64,000 nt of DNA from Atkinsonella hypoxylon (taxonomy: Eukaryota > Ascomycota > Sordariomycetes > Hypocreales > Clavicipitaceae). Positions 38,411 to 49,590 of this stretch are shown piece after piece. The notes under the pieces were generated by a model. It had not been told where the DNA came from. It searched no databases and saw nothing but the letters and a program-made list of their open reading frames with translations. The DNA is taken from assembly GCA_000729835.1 (NCBI GenBank), contig JFHB01000047.1, positions 1 to 64,000 on the forward strand. Reading direction: 5' to 3'. Numbering within the stretch: the stretch's first letter is position 1; each line of letters opens with the position of its first letter. The position numbers and the translations under genes are program-made.

Positions 38411-38641
38411 CTATTTGAGACCACAGCTCTCAAAGTCGCGAACCATAACAGCGACCTGCGCTCGCTTCGCCGCCTCAGCAACCAGGTTCAGATCCTTGAG
38501 GAAGGGATCTGTCGACGAAGCCTTGGCTTGCGCAGGGGGTGGTCCGGTATTCGACTGTATGGCCTGGAAGCCAGCGGGGCACGGTCGCATCGACGATCCA
38601 GTTGACGAGGAAGAGCTCGGCGACGACAGAGGTGCGTTCAT
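38411..38641 (-). CDS. Possible small conserved-looking protein (76 aa)
   Basis: Minus-strand frame of 76 residues starting at ATG 38641. The first 45 residues are Ser/Pro-rich (NAPLSSPSSSSSTGSS and later GPPPAQ). The last 30 form a clear amphipathic helix, DPFLKDLNLVAEAAKRAQ followed by VAVMVRDFESCGLK. This helical end does not look like random reading of intergenic DNA. The frame stays open upstream as low-complexity sequence to about 39070, so a further exon may exist. I do not recognise the family. Confidence 0.4.
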   Translation of the reverse strand: MNAPLSSPSSSSSTGSSMRPCPAGFQAIQSNTGPPPAQAKASSTDPFLKDLNLVAEAAKRAQVAVMVRDFESCGLK

Positions 38642-40406
38642 CCTGGGCCAGGGACCAGTGGGGTTTTTTTTTTTTTTTTTGGGTTTTCCCCTCAACTTTT
38701 CTTCTTCTTCTGTCTGGCTGGGTGTTCCCTTTCCCTGATGATAATTGCGTTGGGACAACTCGAAAATGTACTTGGGGATACGGGGATCGCAGACGAAAGG
38801 GGAGGGAGGGGGGGGGGGGGCGCGAAGGGAACAGAAAGAAAAAGTAAATTGGGGCTTTTTTTTTTTTTTTCCAGAGGGGGGGAGGGGGGGTAAGGAACCT
38901 TGTGACGGTACGACCATGAAGTAGTCGCTGAATGGGCAGACTGACAGCCAATGTCTAAATGCAGCCCCGTTTGCCGGCGGGAGGGGAATTTGTTTAGCAA
39001 ACAAGCCAAGCGCTGCTTCGGGCTTAGCCACGGCGCGGAGGGAAAAAAACTTGGGGGACCCGAACTGCACTGCGAGACAGGCGGGCGGCGTATGGACTTT
39101 CTGTAAGCGGAAGGGTCTACCGTGGTCCGTGGACTGTGGACCGGCCTGGACTCGGGTGGGAAGGACGCTCTTTCCTACTCTGGTCTGGCAGTTTTGTATT
39201 TCTACAATGTCATGATGTGCATGGGTAGAGGAAGGGAGGAATGACGGGGAGATGCGCTTGGACGGGAGCGGAAACTTTTCTCTTTTTTCTCCTTTTCTTT
39301 TTTTTCTGGGGGGGGGGGGGGTTTTTTTTCTTTTCCCTTGTGAATCCGCCCGGGGCAGATAATTGTCGATGCCGCCCGTAGCCGGAATAAGTGGGGCTGG
39401 GCTCTATTTTGCGTTGTGCCGCGAGCTATGCTTGTGCAACTCAGTCTGAGAATGTGTTTACTTAAAAGCCTCTTTTGTACCAGACAAGGCAAGTATAAAA
39501 CTCGTGGATCGATAGGGCGGTGCATACAGTGCCTCGGACTGGATTATAAGGTAGGTAAGCTTACGTTATGTTATGCTCATCATCTGCTTGCCAGTGATCC
39601 ATCTTATGAATAGAATGCATTACAGTCAAGGCCATCCATCAGCGGCTAGAGGAGTCGACATCGTGCCCCGTTGTGCATTATGGAAACTTCAATGAGCGAA
39701 AAAGTGGATTGGTCGTGAAGTCACTGTCTGCTTGGCTCGAGGTTGCCTGCTGCGACACGGGCAATGGTACCTCGGGTCCTTGAATCCCGCCCGTGATGGC
39801 ATGCTTAGACACGTGCGAGAGCAACATGTCTACGACGCCGTTCGGTGGACTCTGTCCCAGAGAAGGAAGTTCTTGCGAGTCCTCACGCGTTTTACCAGGC
39901 GGGACGGAGGCAGCAGGCTGTCAAGTTGCGGGTTGTCGAGTCTCAACTGTGTTGAACGGGAACTCGCGGCTAAGCTTGTTGCATTCGCGGCTTCTACGCT
40001 GTCTTGTTCTTGTCTGCTTCATGGAGTGTAGCTTTTCTTCGGCTTCTGTCTAGGCGGCTTGCTCACACGCTTAGCCTCACCAGAGATATGGGATTACACC
40101 AGGGCAGCGAAAATGGACTGCGGGTTGTTTGCCTTGCCTGATTGGGGAGCTCCTTCAAGCACATGATCAAACGAAGATAGTGTGGCTCTGCTAGAGTCTT
40201 GTGAGAGATCCAACTGGCCAATTAAAGCCGTGTATCAAGATTGATATTAGCGCTCCCTTCCAATTGATTCATTGTTTCACGCATCGTGAGAAAGAAGCCA
40301 AGGTCTATCCCTATCGCTAATCCGCTAAACGCTCAAACATCAGTAGCAATGTACACCCACGCCGAGGCCATCAGCAACCACGCCTCGACACGACGACAGT
40401 CACCTT
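38642..40406. other. Intergenic region rich in homopolymer runs
   Basis: T runs at about 38660-38680 and 38855-38870, and G runs near 38810 and 39308-39321, break the region. Open frames here come from these low-complexity tracts. No gene is supported. Confidence 0.5.
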
Positions 40407-42126
40407 CTAGAGACACTGGGAAATCGAAGAGAATTGCCTGACAGGGGAATTCACACCCTTCTGCAGACGATAGAGCTCCTCCTCCAGCCGCACCCAGACT
40501 TCCGGCTCTAACTGACAGTACATCCAGAAGTGGCCGTCGCAATCCTTGCCAATCACCTGGCAGAGAGAGACAGTCGGCTTGGTGCCCACTTCGAATGAGT
40601 ACGCCGAGACCATTGTTCCTGGAGGGTTATATCGGAGGTTGTCCAGCCGTCCGCCTTGAACGACAGCGGGCCCGAATTTTGCCGCAGAGAAGAGGTGCAG
40701 AGACGTCATGTTGCCATATTCAAAGTAAGCGGACTTGTCCGCGTCCGTTGAAACTTGAAACGGGTCTCTGCCCGCCTCTTTCGCCACCAGAAATGACTTG
40801 GCCAAGGACAGAAGGTGGTCTTCCGAAGTCTGCTTGTCTAGACTGCGCTTGTGATGCAGTGTGATTTGTCCAGTAGACTCTTTCGCCTGCGCGGCTGATA
40901 ATGTCGAGCATAATGGGAATATCAGTGTCTGGAGATACTCCCCTGATGGATCCCTGAGGAAAGAAAGGCGATGGCGGAGATTTATCGCAATGCGTGCTGA
41001 ACAAGCGCGAGCATTACTCCTCTTGCCTCCTCCCCCATGCAGTTTGCTGAGCCACGCGAACACAATCTCGGCGTCGCTAACAATCGATCGGTGTTGCTCG
41101 TCTTCTACAAGGCATGCTATGTCTTGGCGAATCTCGCTGAGAAACTCGTCGTAGATCATCTTCGGTATATAGACCATTCGTCTCTGCGTGATCGGCTGGT
41201 TCCGTCTGCACCGCCAGTCGGGTACTAGATATCGACCGAACGGCTCGCTCGACACCTCCAGCTCCTCCAAGGCCTGCTTCTCGTCTGCCCTGCTCACTAA
41301 TTCCTCGAGAACATCCTTATGGGGTCCAAATACAATGGAGACCTCCGTCCGTCTCCCATTTAGCACGAACGACCAGTTCTCGAGGAGGGATAGAAAGCCA
41401 GTATTGTCCATTATGTTGGTAGGCAGGGAAACCGCGACCATAGTAGCGTCTTGAAAAACTAGAATATGGAGAACCAGTTGAGGAAGTTTTCTATCGAGGA
41501 GATCCTGAATCGTCGTCGGGAAGTTAGGATGCGAGATGTGCAATTGACAGCTTGAAGGGAGAGCCTGGGTGAAGGCTCGCCGCGATGAAAGACTGTAGTG
41601 CTTCCCCGCAGGATGGCTTTCGATACTGCTGTCGTAGTGGTCATCGAGGAAGAATGCACATGCTGGGTTCTCCGGTGAATACGACTTGGGCGCATATGCT
41701 TCGACCAGTCCGTCGTGCTTTTGGGTTTTCTCAATGTCAGATTTATGCAGCTGTCGGGCTGTGACGGGTGAAGGTGTAGGAACTGTGAAGGAAAAAAAAA
41801 AAAAAGAAAAAGGCACCCTCGAGCGTACTTACTCTGATACGCAGGCGAGTGCCTAGTTTCTTCCAATCTCCAGTCTCCAACAAGTCGCAGAGCGATTCGT
41901 GGAGTTTTGGTGCATCGAGCACGTCGTTGAAGCACATTACCCAGGTCAGCATCTTTTGCGTTGCGGTAGGCTGGTCCAGCGTATGAATTGGATAAACCTC
42001 TTCCTCTGCCGGCAGATGGACCTTTGGCCCTAGCCGTGCAGCATGATACCATTGCTGCGAGACCGCGATGGCGAATAGTGGAATATTGCCGATTTCAATT
42101 TGCGATGCAAAAAGTCGACAAGCCAA
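40407..42126 (-). CDS. BAHD-type acyltransferase-like protein, 5' end unresolved
   Basis: Member of the fungal transferase family (BAHD-like fold), which moves acyl groups from CoA in secondary metabolism. Databases often mislabel such proteins as LysR regulators; that is family knowledge, not seen here. The best model has exon 1 ending at 41833 and exon 2 from 41750 to 40407, with a GTAAGT..CGACAG intron of 82 nt. The first part shows VYPIHTLDQPT, LTWVMCFNDVLDAPKL and ETGDWKKLGTRLR, typical of this family. No ATG opens the first exon in frame: the open frame begins after a stop near 42168 and the first possible initiator is TTG at 42126. The HxxxD active-site motif reads TNIMD, so the catalytic His is Thr. 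The gene may be inactive, or a 5' exon may be missing. Confidence 0.7.
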
Positions 42127-45100
42127 ATAGGTGAGAGCCCTTTGCCCAAGCGCAAGAGGAAATGGTTAACTATTCTTTTTGTAAATGAGGTCTTGGGCCT
42201 AAAAGCTTCATCCCAACTGCGCAACTTATCTATATTGACTTGACTGTTCACGGTGAGACATCTGTCACACAGCATAGCTTTTCAGGCCGCAAACTGGCGG
42301 GCAAGCTTCTGATGCGCGATGCTTGGATGTTCTCGGGAATTTCCGCGTATTGCACTGCACGTACGACAGCACCGAGTCCGAGGCCCAAGACATTTGCAGG
42401 TCGGTGCTGTTGACGGAGAGATGATCAACCATGGCTGGTACCGAATGGCTACACATTGCTGATGGTTTTAACTTTGAATCGGCGCCAGATATCTGACTTG
42501 AAGATGCCCAGAGAAGACCCTCATCTGCTCATCGAGTTAGGGGTCTCGTTTGTCTTGCGTAATCTTCTGATTTACGAGATGTAGGGTCTATGGAGAATCC
42601 CATTTCAAGCTGGTCAGATCGTTTCTTGTGGCCACGTTGGCATTAGATGGGGAATGAGACATCTCACCGGATGCGGGCCACAACAGCGTTTTTGCTTCTG
42701 CACCAGCCAGTCCGGGGTGCTTGACCACTGGCGATGCATCTTCGAATAGATATCCCGCGTGGGATGACACTGCGTATCTTCAGGCGTCATTCAGTCAGCC
42801 AGCATGTTCGCATTAGCTGCGGACAGATTCTGCAAATTTAGACTGATAGGACTGGATCACAGCCTTAGGCAGAGAGTGCAGAGATTCGATGTTCAGGGGA
42901 ACCATCATAGCTTACGTAATAGGATGTTTGTGGGTATTTGTTTTTGTGGGGGCAAGATGGGAATGCATAAAGTGACGCAATTCCAGGGGTTTTTATTATA
43001 GCAATCACGCGCCATGATCGGAGACGGTAAATAGAGAAACAGCATACTAATGCCGATGCATCATTCTGCCTTCCTAGCCGGACAGGATTGAAAAGGCGGA
43101 AATAATCGAGCCTCGTCTGCCTACCACCGCTGCTGCTGCTAATTATGCCTGAGTGCGGTAAGGCGCCGACTGGGTCACAAATTGGCAGTGGACCAATTAG
43201 GACTAAGCTAATGAGAGGTACTTAGTTTTGTATGGGAAGCACACTATGGTCAAAGTCCTGGCAATTTCCAGACGTTACAAGAGGTCTAGTGCACACGTTG
43301 CGTAGTCGCTGCTCTCGCTTTTTCACTTTGTGATCGCCGTTGCCCAGCCCTCAACAGCTGTGTTAATTAGTCCGGATCAATAGCTCTAGCTTCAAGAGGT
43401 TCTTAGCCAAAGTCTCTTTTTGGCTTCTTCTTCTTCTTCGGGTATTGCAAAGGCCGTTATATAAGGAATGCCATGAGACGCGATCGGAGCTAGCGATTGA
43501 GGCTGTTCACTCAACATGTTATCGAGGAGTGTGTGGGTCCCGTGACAGTTAGGCGCCTTACCGTATTTAAAGGGTAGGCACTACGGAATACGGAGTAGCC
43601 AGTTGCCAATTCCCGCGATGAAACAACTTTCGTCCCAGCCAATTGAGGGCACAAGAGGTTGCCTCCGCCGCCACCCCTGCATCTGTCTGCGTTGTTCTCC
43701 GTGTGTTCTCTGTGTGCTGACCGACTCGTCCGTCGTGAGTCATGGAATCTGTCCGCCGCTTAACGCGCTACCATGTCTGGAGTGCGTCAGAATCAGACCC
43801 GTCGCCATGGCTCGATGGCGAGACACAGACCCAGACCTGCAGACCAGACACCAACTGGACCAGACCCACTAGAAGACGGTTATTCGGCATCAGGCCACGA
43901 CAGCGCCCACAGCGCCCACTCCGGTAGAGTCGGCTCGCCTAGTTCTGTTTTATTTGATTGCCGTCGTCCGCGACGTAGCCGTCTTCCGAGCGAAAAAGCT
44001 GTGCGCGCTGGATCAGGGGCGTGCAAGGCTACAGGCTACCTACATACCTAGGTACATATACTATATAACCAGTAGGTACCCAGGCGGTAGGGTAGTAGGG
44101 AGGTCCCGTGCAGCCTGCCAAGCGTGACGACGTACTCCGTAGCGCTGGGTTATTTGCCCAGATAATTAATTAAATTGTCCGAACGAGCCAGGATGACCTC
44201 GAACTCTGTGCCTGTCGCAAAGAGCTCTACCATTATCAAAACCTGGCATCGCCTTGATTCTGTCACTGGAGGGCTCAATATATTCTTATATTACTGTACG
44301 GCCGAGAAAGACCCAATGCAACGTTACAGCCTCATTAGCTGCTTTGATCTTTGATTCCATCCCATCTCCAGCCTGTTACTAGTCGTTGGCCTTGGCCTTG
44401 GCATGGCAATTTGATTTGTGCCGGCGCTTGCGTTGTGGCGCACTTGAAACCATTTCTCCCTTTCCCAGGCCATGGCCCCATCCAGGTTCCGATACTTCAC
44501 AGGTACATCTGAACAGTCGCAACAGCCAGCTCTGAACGCGCCATGGCTGCGATGTGCGTGATGTGCCTCTTTGTAACCTCCGGGCACTTGTCGAGACTTG
44601 ATTCATGCGGAGGTTCCCACGTGCATAAAAGTGCCTTAACGGCCGACCGGTATGATTGGTTCAACCCCCGTGGGTACCAACCTAGGTAGTTGCTGCCTTC
44701 GCGTATCCAAGTGCTCAAAAGGATGGCTCCTAAGGAGGTCGTTTACTAGGACTCGGGTCCGTTTTTCCGATGCAGGGCTGTGCATAGTGTGTGATTGACT
44801 GACTGACTGACTGACTGACTGACTGACTGATTGACTGATTGGATTGGTATAGCGGCTGGAGGGCTGGAGGGCTGCAGTCGTCGGTGCCCCCATCAAGTCT
44901 AGACTGCCAACCGCGCATAAGAGTCATATAGTCCCTCGTGCCTCGGAACCGCTTCGCATTCTTGCTCATTCCTCCTTTTTGGACCTGTTGTCTGAGCAGT
45001 TCTGTTGCTTGCTTCCTGTCCAGCTTTTTCCCTTCTCACTCTCGTTACCATCCGCTTTGTCTGGCCTTTGCCGCTTAATCGCTTCGCGACCAGATTTATT

Positions 45101-45390
45101 AGGACTTGCGACTCATTCGACGGTCGACCAGAGTCGCACTTCTATTTTGTCACGCGACTGCCATTCTGTTTCACTCCTTCCTTACCAACATTTTCGCATC
45201 TTCCTCCACGTTTTTTTTTTTTTTTTTCGGTCTTTTCTGGTCCCACAATAACGGCAATATCATCATTTATCGGTTCTCTCTCTAGACCCGCGTCTTTTGA
45301 CAACCACTTGCGTCACTGGTCAAATCAATTCAGGCTCCCGTTTTACATCAACCCTCCATATATCTCGTGTCTGTGGAATACATCTCAAAG
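42127..45390. other. 3.3 kb intergenic region before the GEL gene
   Basis: An upstream exon of the acyltransferase-like gene may lie in the first few hundred bases. TACGGARTA words are at 43582, 43589 (overlapping) and 44133. TAGGTACCTA words are at 44033-44056 and 44671-44690. A GACT microsatellite is at 44795-44831. The last 400 bases are CT-rich and are read as leader of the GEL gene; open frames there lack any domain. Confidence 0.5.
44795..44831. repeat. GACT tetranucleotide microsatellite
   Basis: About nine copies of GACT, followed by degenerate copies to about 44840, in non-coding DNA. Confidence 0.9.
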
Positions 45391-47125
45391 ATGGTCTCAT
45401 CCACTCTTTCGTGGTCGCTTCTGGCCCTAGCGGGCAGCGCACTTGGTGGTGATTTGCCATCTATTATAATCAAGGTGCGCCCAAAGCTAATATTTGTCTT
45501 CATTTTCAGCCATCGATCATGAACTGGCCAAGTAACAACGTGAATCAGGGCTCCAAGTTCTTCTATCCTAACGGTACTGAATTCATCATGAGGGGTATCG
45601 CCTACCAGCAACAATCTGGCGCAGCCGGCACCACATCTGGCAACAGCAGTTACATTGATCCCCTTGCCGACAGCGATCGCTGCAAAGCTGATGTCCCCAA
45701 TCTGGTCTCACTGAGAACCAATGTTATCCGAGTCTACGCCATCGACCCGACCAAGGATCATTCAGCGTGCATGAAACTGCTCAACGACAATGGCATTTAT
45801 GTCGTGGCTGATCTTGGCGAACCGACCCTGTCCATTAACCGTAATAACCCTTCTTGGAATACTGAGCTCTTCAGTCGCTACCAGCAGGTTGTCGATGAAT
45901 TAGCAAAATACTCAAATGTCATTGGTTTCTTTGCTGGCAACGAAGTCAGCAATGCTGCCAACAACACGGGTGCCTCAGCCTACGTAAAAGCTGCAGCCCG
46001 CGATACCAAAGCTTATATCAGTTCCAAGAAATATCGACCTATGGGTGTTGGTTATGCCGCCAACGACGACAAGCCTATCCGTGATCAGATTGCCAGTTAC
46101 TTTAACTGCGGTCCTAGCAAAGACGCTATAGACTTTTTTGGTTACAACATCTACTCGTGGTGTGGTGATAGCAACTTCGAAGCGTCTGGATATAATCGTC
46201 TGCTGGAATTCTTCCAAAACTACTCTGTGCCCATCTTCTTCGCTGAGTACGGCTGCAACCTTCCCGATGGTGCAGCGGGTCGCATTTGGGATGATACGAC
46301 CGCTTTGTACACGGATAACATGACCGCGGTTGTGAGTGGAGGTATTGTCTACGAATATTTCCAGGAGGCCAATGACTATGGTGAGTTGAAGGCACATCCT
46401 CCATATATCCTCCATACATCCTCCATATTTTTCGATAACGATGGCTGACATGATACCTTTCTCCGATAGGTTTGGTCCAAGTTAGCAGTGGCGGATCCGC
46501 TACCAAATTGAAGGACTTCGGTGCCCTGCAGAAAAAAATTAGCTCTGTCAATCCCAAGGGCGTGGATATGTCGTCGTATAATCCTACCAACAAGCCACAA
46601 TCATGCCCTACTGTCGACCAGTCGTGGGCTGCCAGCTCCGACTTACCTCCCACTCCCAACGAGTCTGCGTGTAGCTGCATGGTCAAGGCCGCGTCGTGTG
46701 TTCCATCGAGCAACCTTCAAGAGTCGGACTATAGCGCGCTTTTCGGCTTCATCTGCGGCAAGGATGCTTCTTACTGCACCGGCATCACTGGCAACGCCAC
46801 CACGGGCAAGTATGGCACGTACAGCATGTGCTCAAGCAAGGAGCAGCTTGCTTACGCCCTGAATGCTTATGCGAAGAAGAATGGAGCTGGCTCTTGCGAT
46901 TTCAAGGGCCAGGCCCAGACTCAGACAGCCAGTGGCTCGATGACCGACTGTGACAAGCTCGCTCCCAGCGGCGACAGCACCAGTGGTGGCGGCAGCTCTG
47001 GCGGTAACAGCAGTGACAGCGGCAGCGCTGCGGTTATTGGCGCTCCTTTGATGCACGTCGGTGGTTCAGCCGTCGGACTGTACCTGGTCGCCGCTATTTT
47101 TGGGGCTGCCATGGTTGCTTTTTAG
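45391..47125 (+). CDS. GPI-anchored beta-1,3-glucanosyltransferase (GH72, X8 domain)
   Basis: Cell-wall enzyme of the Gas/Gel family that cuts and re-joins beta-1,3-glucan chains outside the plasma membrane. Three exons, 45391-45474, 45549-46380 and 46470-47125, give 523 residues. A signal peptide is seen at the start (MVSSTLSWSLLALAGSALG). The GH72 domain has both catalytic glutamates, Glu160 in AGNEV and Glu261 in AEYGC. A cysteine-rich X8/CBM43 module covers about 370-470 (CSCMVKAASCV, FGFICG, YCTGITGNATTGKYG), so this is the GH72+ subgroup. A Ser/Gly-rich spacer and a hydrophobic C-terminus give the GPI signal. Intron 1 lies just after the short first exon; intron 2 interrupts DYG/LVQV and carries a repeated TCCTCCATA word. 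Confidence 0.93.
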
Positions 47126-47351
47126 TCGGGTCGGGTCGTAGGCGATGTTGAGGACTAGGGCTTCCACTGGTAAGGGGACGCTCGCCAGAAAAATGGTGGT
47201 TATGCCAACACCAAACTTGTAATATTATTGGCCAGCCAAGACTTGTAGCACCTCGCGTTTTCAATGACATTCTAATACGCTTCCGTATAATCCGTATCTT
47301 GTGTAAGAACATGATTTAAGCATAATTTGACCACTTTATTTCACTTTGTAT

Positions 47352-47867
47352 CTATTCAAAGCGCTTCTTCGACCAGCCCTTATGCCCCTCCCAAGTTGTT
47401 GCGTCCCATCCTTGCTCATCAACATGAGACATCAGCCCCTCCATCTCATAAACCCTCCGGGCGGCTACGGCTGACACCCAGTACTCAAAGAGCCTCACGT
47501 CCCGGCAGTCGAGCTCATATGCGCACTCCGCAGCGATGACCCTATCGTCGGGTGCATGTCCAGCGGCTCATCAATATCAGGATGGTGGAATTGCTTCCCC
47601 CGGGGGAAGGGGGGAGGGGCTCTTTCAAGCGTCTCCTTCAGCAACCATGCTTCACGGGACGGCTCGTCCAGAACGAGGATATCGCGCAGCGAGATCTTTG
47701 CGCGATAGACATCTTATATTTATCCAGGCCTGAAACTTGGCTTCTCGCTCGGGATCGCTCATGATTGCTCCGACAGGAGGGGGTAATTGTGCTTGTCCTA
47801 CGCGGCTATAGAGTCCTACATGGGATGGATGACGTGGCGGGAAGACGGGATGCATGAGACGCTGCAT
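47352..47867 (-). pseudogene. Frameshifted conserved-looking protein gene
   Basis: Tail-to-tail with the GEL gene. A minus-strand gene begins at ATG 47867 and reads about 50 residues (QRLMHPVFPPRHPSH, then SDPEREAKFQAWINI). At about 47712-47724 the coding signal moves to another frame (AKISLRDILVLDEPSREAW and KQFHHPDIDEPLDMHP). At about 47549-47552 it moves again (DRVIAAECAYELDCRDVRL, later GWDATTWEGHKGW) and runs to a stop at 47352. The first shift looks like one extra base and the second like one missing base, so the final frame equals the first. No GT..AG intron explains either shift, and the starting frame has stops in the middle part. Family not recognised. It is a decayed gene or an assembly with indel errors. 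Confidence 0.6.
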
Positions 47868-48569
47868 GTGAAGAAACGAATGAATGTTTATGGAAAGAAC
47901 GAGGAGAAGAAGAAAGGTAGCGCCGGGCTCAGAACTTGAACCTAGTCACGCTGAGCGAGCAAATACGATGAGCATTCAGATGTCAGGTTTGCACGATTCA
48001 TGGTCGTTGATGCGTTATCGCCGGAGTGACCGGCAGCCCCCGACGCTGACCAGACGGGTGCCCGTTGGAGTGTTATTGAGAGATATTTGAACTTGGGGGT
48101 AAATTTATGTAGAAAAATAAGTCCGCGGGGTAACTAGTGCTTAATCCCTATAAAAACCGACCAAGTTATTCGATAAAAAGATAATAGTCAGGAGCATCAA
48201 GTTCCTTCCCTACTCTATATAGGCATATATACAGTTATCTCCATGACTTGTCAAGGCCTTCCTGAGGATCCGTGGACCCCCAAATGTGGGTCCTCGTGCA
48301 CGGGGTACTCGAGAGACTTATCTTCAACCTTAATCCTGTAGCTCGTTGTAGCTCTTTGTAGCCTAACTATACTATAGCTTGAATGAGTATGCAAGAAGAA
48401 GTACCTTATTTAAGAAGTAAAAGACGAGCAGCTACTAACTTAGATGCATTATATGCCTAGTTACGGAATAAATGTTTCCTAACAGAGGTCCTTCTTACAA
48501 GATGCTAGCACTTCCAAGTTTGCAGTTTCCGCTCTAGCTAACGTTTTAAAGGGATAAAGACTAACTAAC

Positions 48570-48640
48570 GGATTCGCTGGATTAGCCGAAGTCGCTGGAT
48601 CAGCCGGACTCGCTAGATCAGCCGGATTCGCTGAGAGTTG
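48570..48640. repeat. 18-bp degenerate tandem repeat
   Basis: About three and a half copies of a unit resembling GGATTCGCTGGATTAGCC, with a few substitutions between copies. Confidence 0.8.
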
Positions 48641-48720
48641 CCTATTAGAACAAGCTGACATCTAATTGGCTTACACTATCCCGCAAGTAGATTTGTAATA
48701 ATTCACTCAGAGGTTGTATT

Positions 48721-48831
48721 GTATATCTTATGATAGATTTTGGTGTTCAGTTTGTAAGTCCTAGCGGCTTTTTGGATCGACTTGTAGGCTTTTAATAGAG
48801 TTATATGGAAGAAGTATAAATAGGACAGATC
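48721..48831 (+). promoter_or_regulatory. Promoter region of ribotoxin-like gene (duplicated blocks, copy 1)
   Basis: Three blocks occur here close together: A at 48721-48754, B at 48764-48790 (GCGGCTTTTTGG core) and C at 48796-48831, which carries the TATA-like word TATAAATA at 48815. The same three blocks appear in the same order, further apart, upstream of the ORF at 50261. The TATA-like word lies about 115 bases before the expected start at 48930. Confidence 0.55.
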
Positions 48832-48929
48832 ACTCGCTGTACTCAGCTCTTGTCAATTCCTACCCAGACTTATTCTTTCGTGCTCTTTATCACTTTTATA
48901 ACACTACCTACGGAATACGCACTGCTACT

Positions 48930-49562
48930 ATAAGACTAGCCGGCATTTTCACGCCACTGCTGCTCAGCGTTAGCATCAGCAATGTTGCCCTCGCCAATCC
49001 AATCAATGACTGGCTCCCGCGCTCTTTCGATGATCCGGTTCTTGATCCTGTTGGCGGGTTTAATTTTCACCAAATTCCTTATTCCGTACACTGCCCTGCG
49101 AGAGGTAACATGGGGCCGCATTTTAAGGAATACCCTCGGACCCAATACAGCGCTCAAGCCATTATAATAGCTATTAATGCAGCAGCTGACCACTATGGTA
49201 CTGGTGACACAGTTGGCCAGGGTATATTTCCCTTATTGTCCTTTTTATATATAAAAAGTCTATTCCGTATTCCAGCACTTATCTCTAACGGTTTTATCCT
49301 TATAGGCAAATTCCCCCGCAACCCTATGGATAACTCTGAGAAACTACCCTTTACATGCAATGCTGGAAATGGGGTTTTGCTGGAGTTCCCTATTATGCCC
49401 GGCTTTAATGCATTCGATCAAGGGTCGGATATTCTTAATATTCCCGACCGTGTTGTCTTTTTTATCGCAACACCGGAGCTCGGTAATCGTGATTGTACGT
49501 TCTGCGGTGTAATGCGCCATCAGAAGGGACCTAATTTTAAGGGGTGTAAGGTTGGTCCATAA
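48930..49562 (+). pseudogene. Ribotoxin / RNase T1-superfamily-like secreted protein, start codon missing
   Basis: Resembles fungal extracellular ribonucleases of the RNase T1/ribotoxin group, which cleave RNA (ribotoxins cut the sarcin-ricin loop of large rRNA). Two exons, 48930-49221 and 49306-49562, with an 84-nt GTATAT..ATAG intron. Seen in sequence: a hydrophobic signal-like N-terminus, then LEFPI (catalytic Glu region), PDRVVF (catalytic Arg) and CGVMRH (catalytic His, as in hirsutellin-type ribotoxins), with cysteines before and after. The place of the other catalytic His seems to be Arg (KFPRNP), by my rough alignment. The codon where translation should begin, right before the signal segment, is ATA, and the first in-frame ATG is at 49110, after the signal segment. 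It may be a decayed gene or use another start. The intron has no in-frame stop. Confidence 0.6.
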
Positions 49563-49590
49563 AGAGTTGGGCAGTATTTATTAATTATAT

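Larger units (their letters stand above)
47868..48929. other. AT-rich region upstream of the ribotoxin-like gene
   Basis: Base composition drops to AT-rich after about 48080. It holds an 18-bp tandem repeat near 48570-48640, the first set of the duplicated promoter blocks (48721-48831) and a TATA-like box. A short minus-strand open frame (48479-48661) merely translates the 18-bp repeat into ANPADL-like units and is not accepted as a gene. Confidence 0.5.

Noticed and set aside
38642..39070. Extension of the small 38.4 kb frame to 219 aa
   Set aside because: The upstream part is poly-Lys, poly-Pro and poly-Phe from homopolymer runs and does not look like protein.
44979..45430. Open frames just upstream of the GEL gene
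   Set aside because: CT-rich leader sequence read as Phe/Leu/Ser-rich peptide; the GEL start with a proper signal peptide is at 45391.
48268..48300. GGACCC..GGGTCC inverted words as a transposon end or terminator
   Set aside because: Only six-base arms match and no partner end was found within the window.
48479..48661. 60-aa frame MSACSNRQ.. on the minus strand
   Set aside because: Half of it is the translation of the 18-bp tandem repeat; no family seen.
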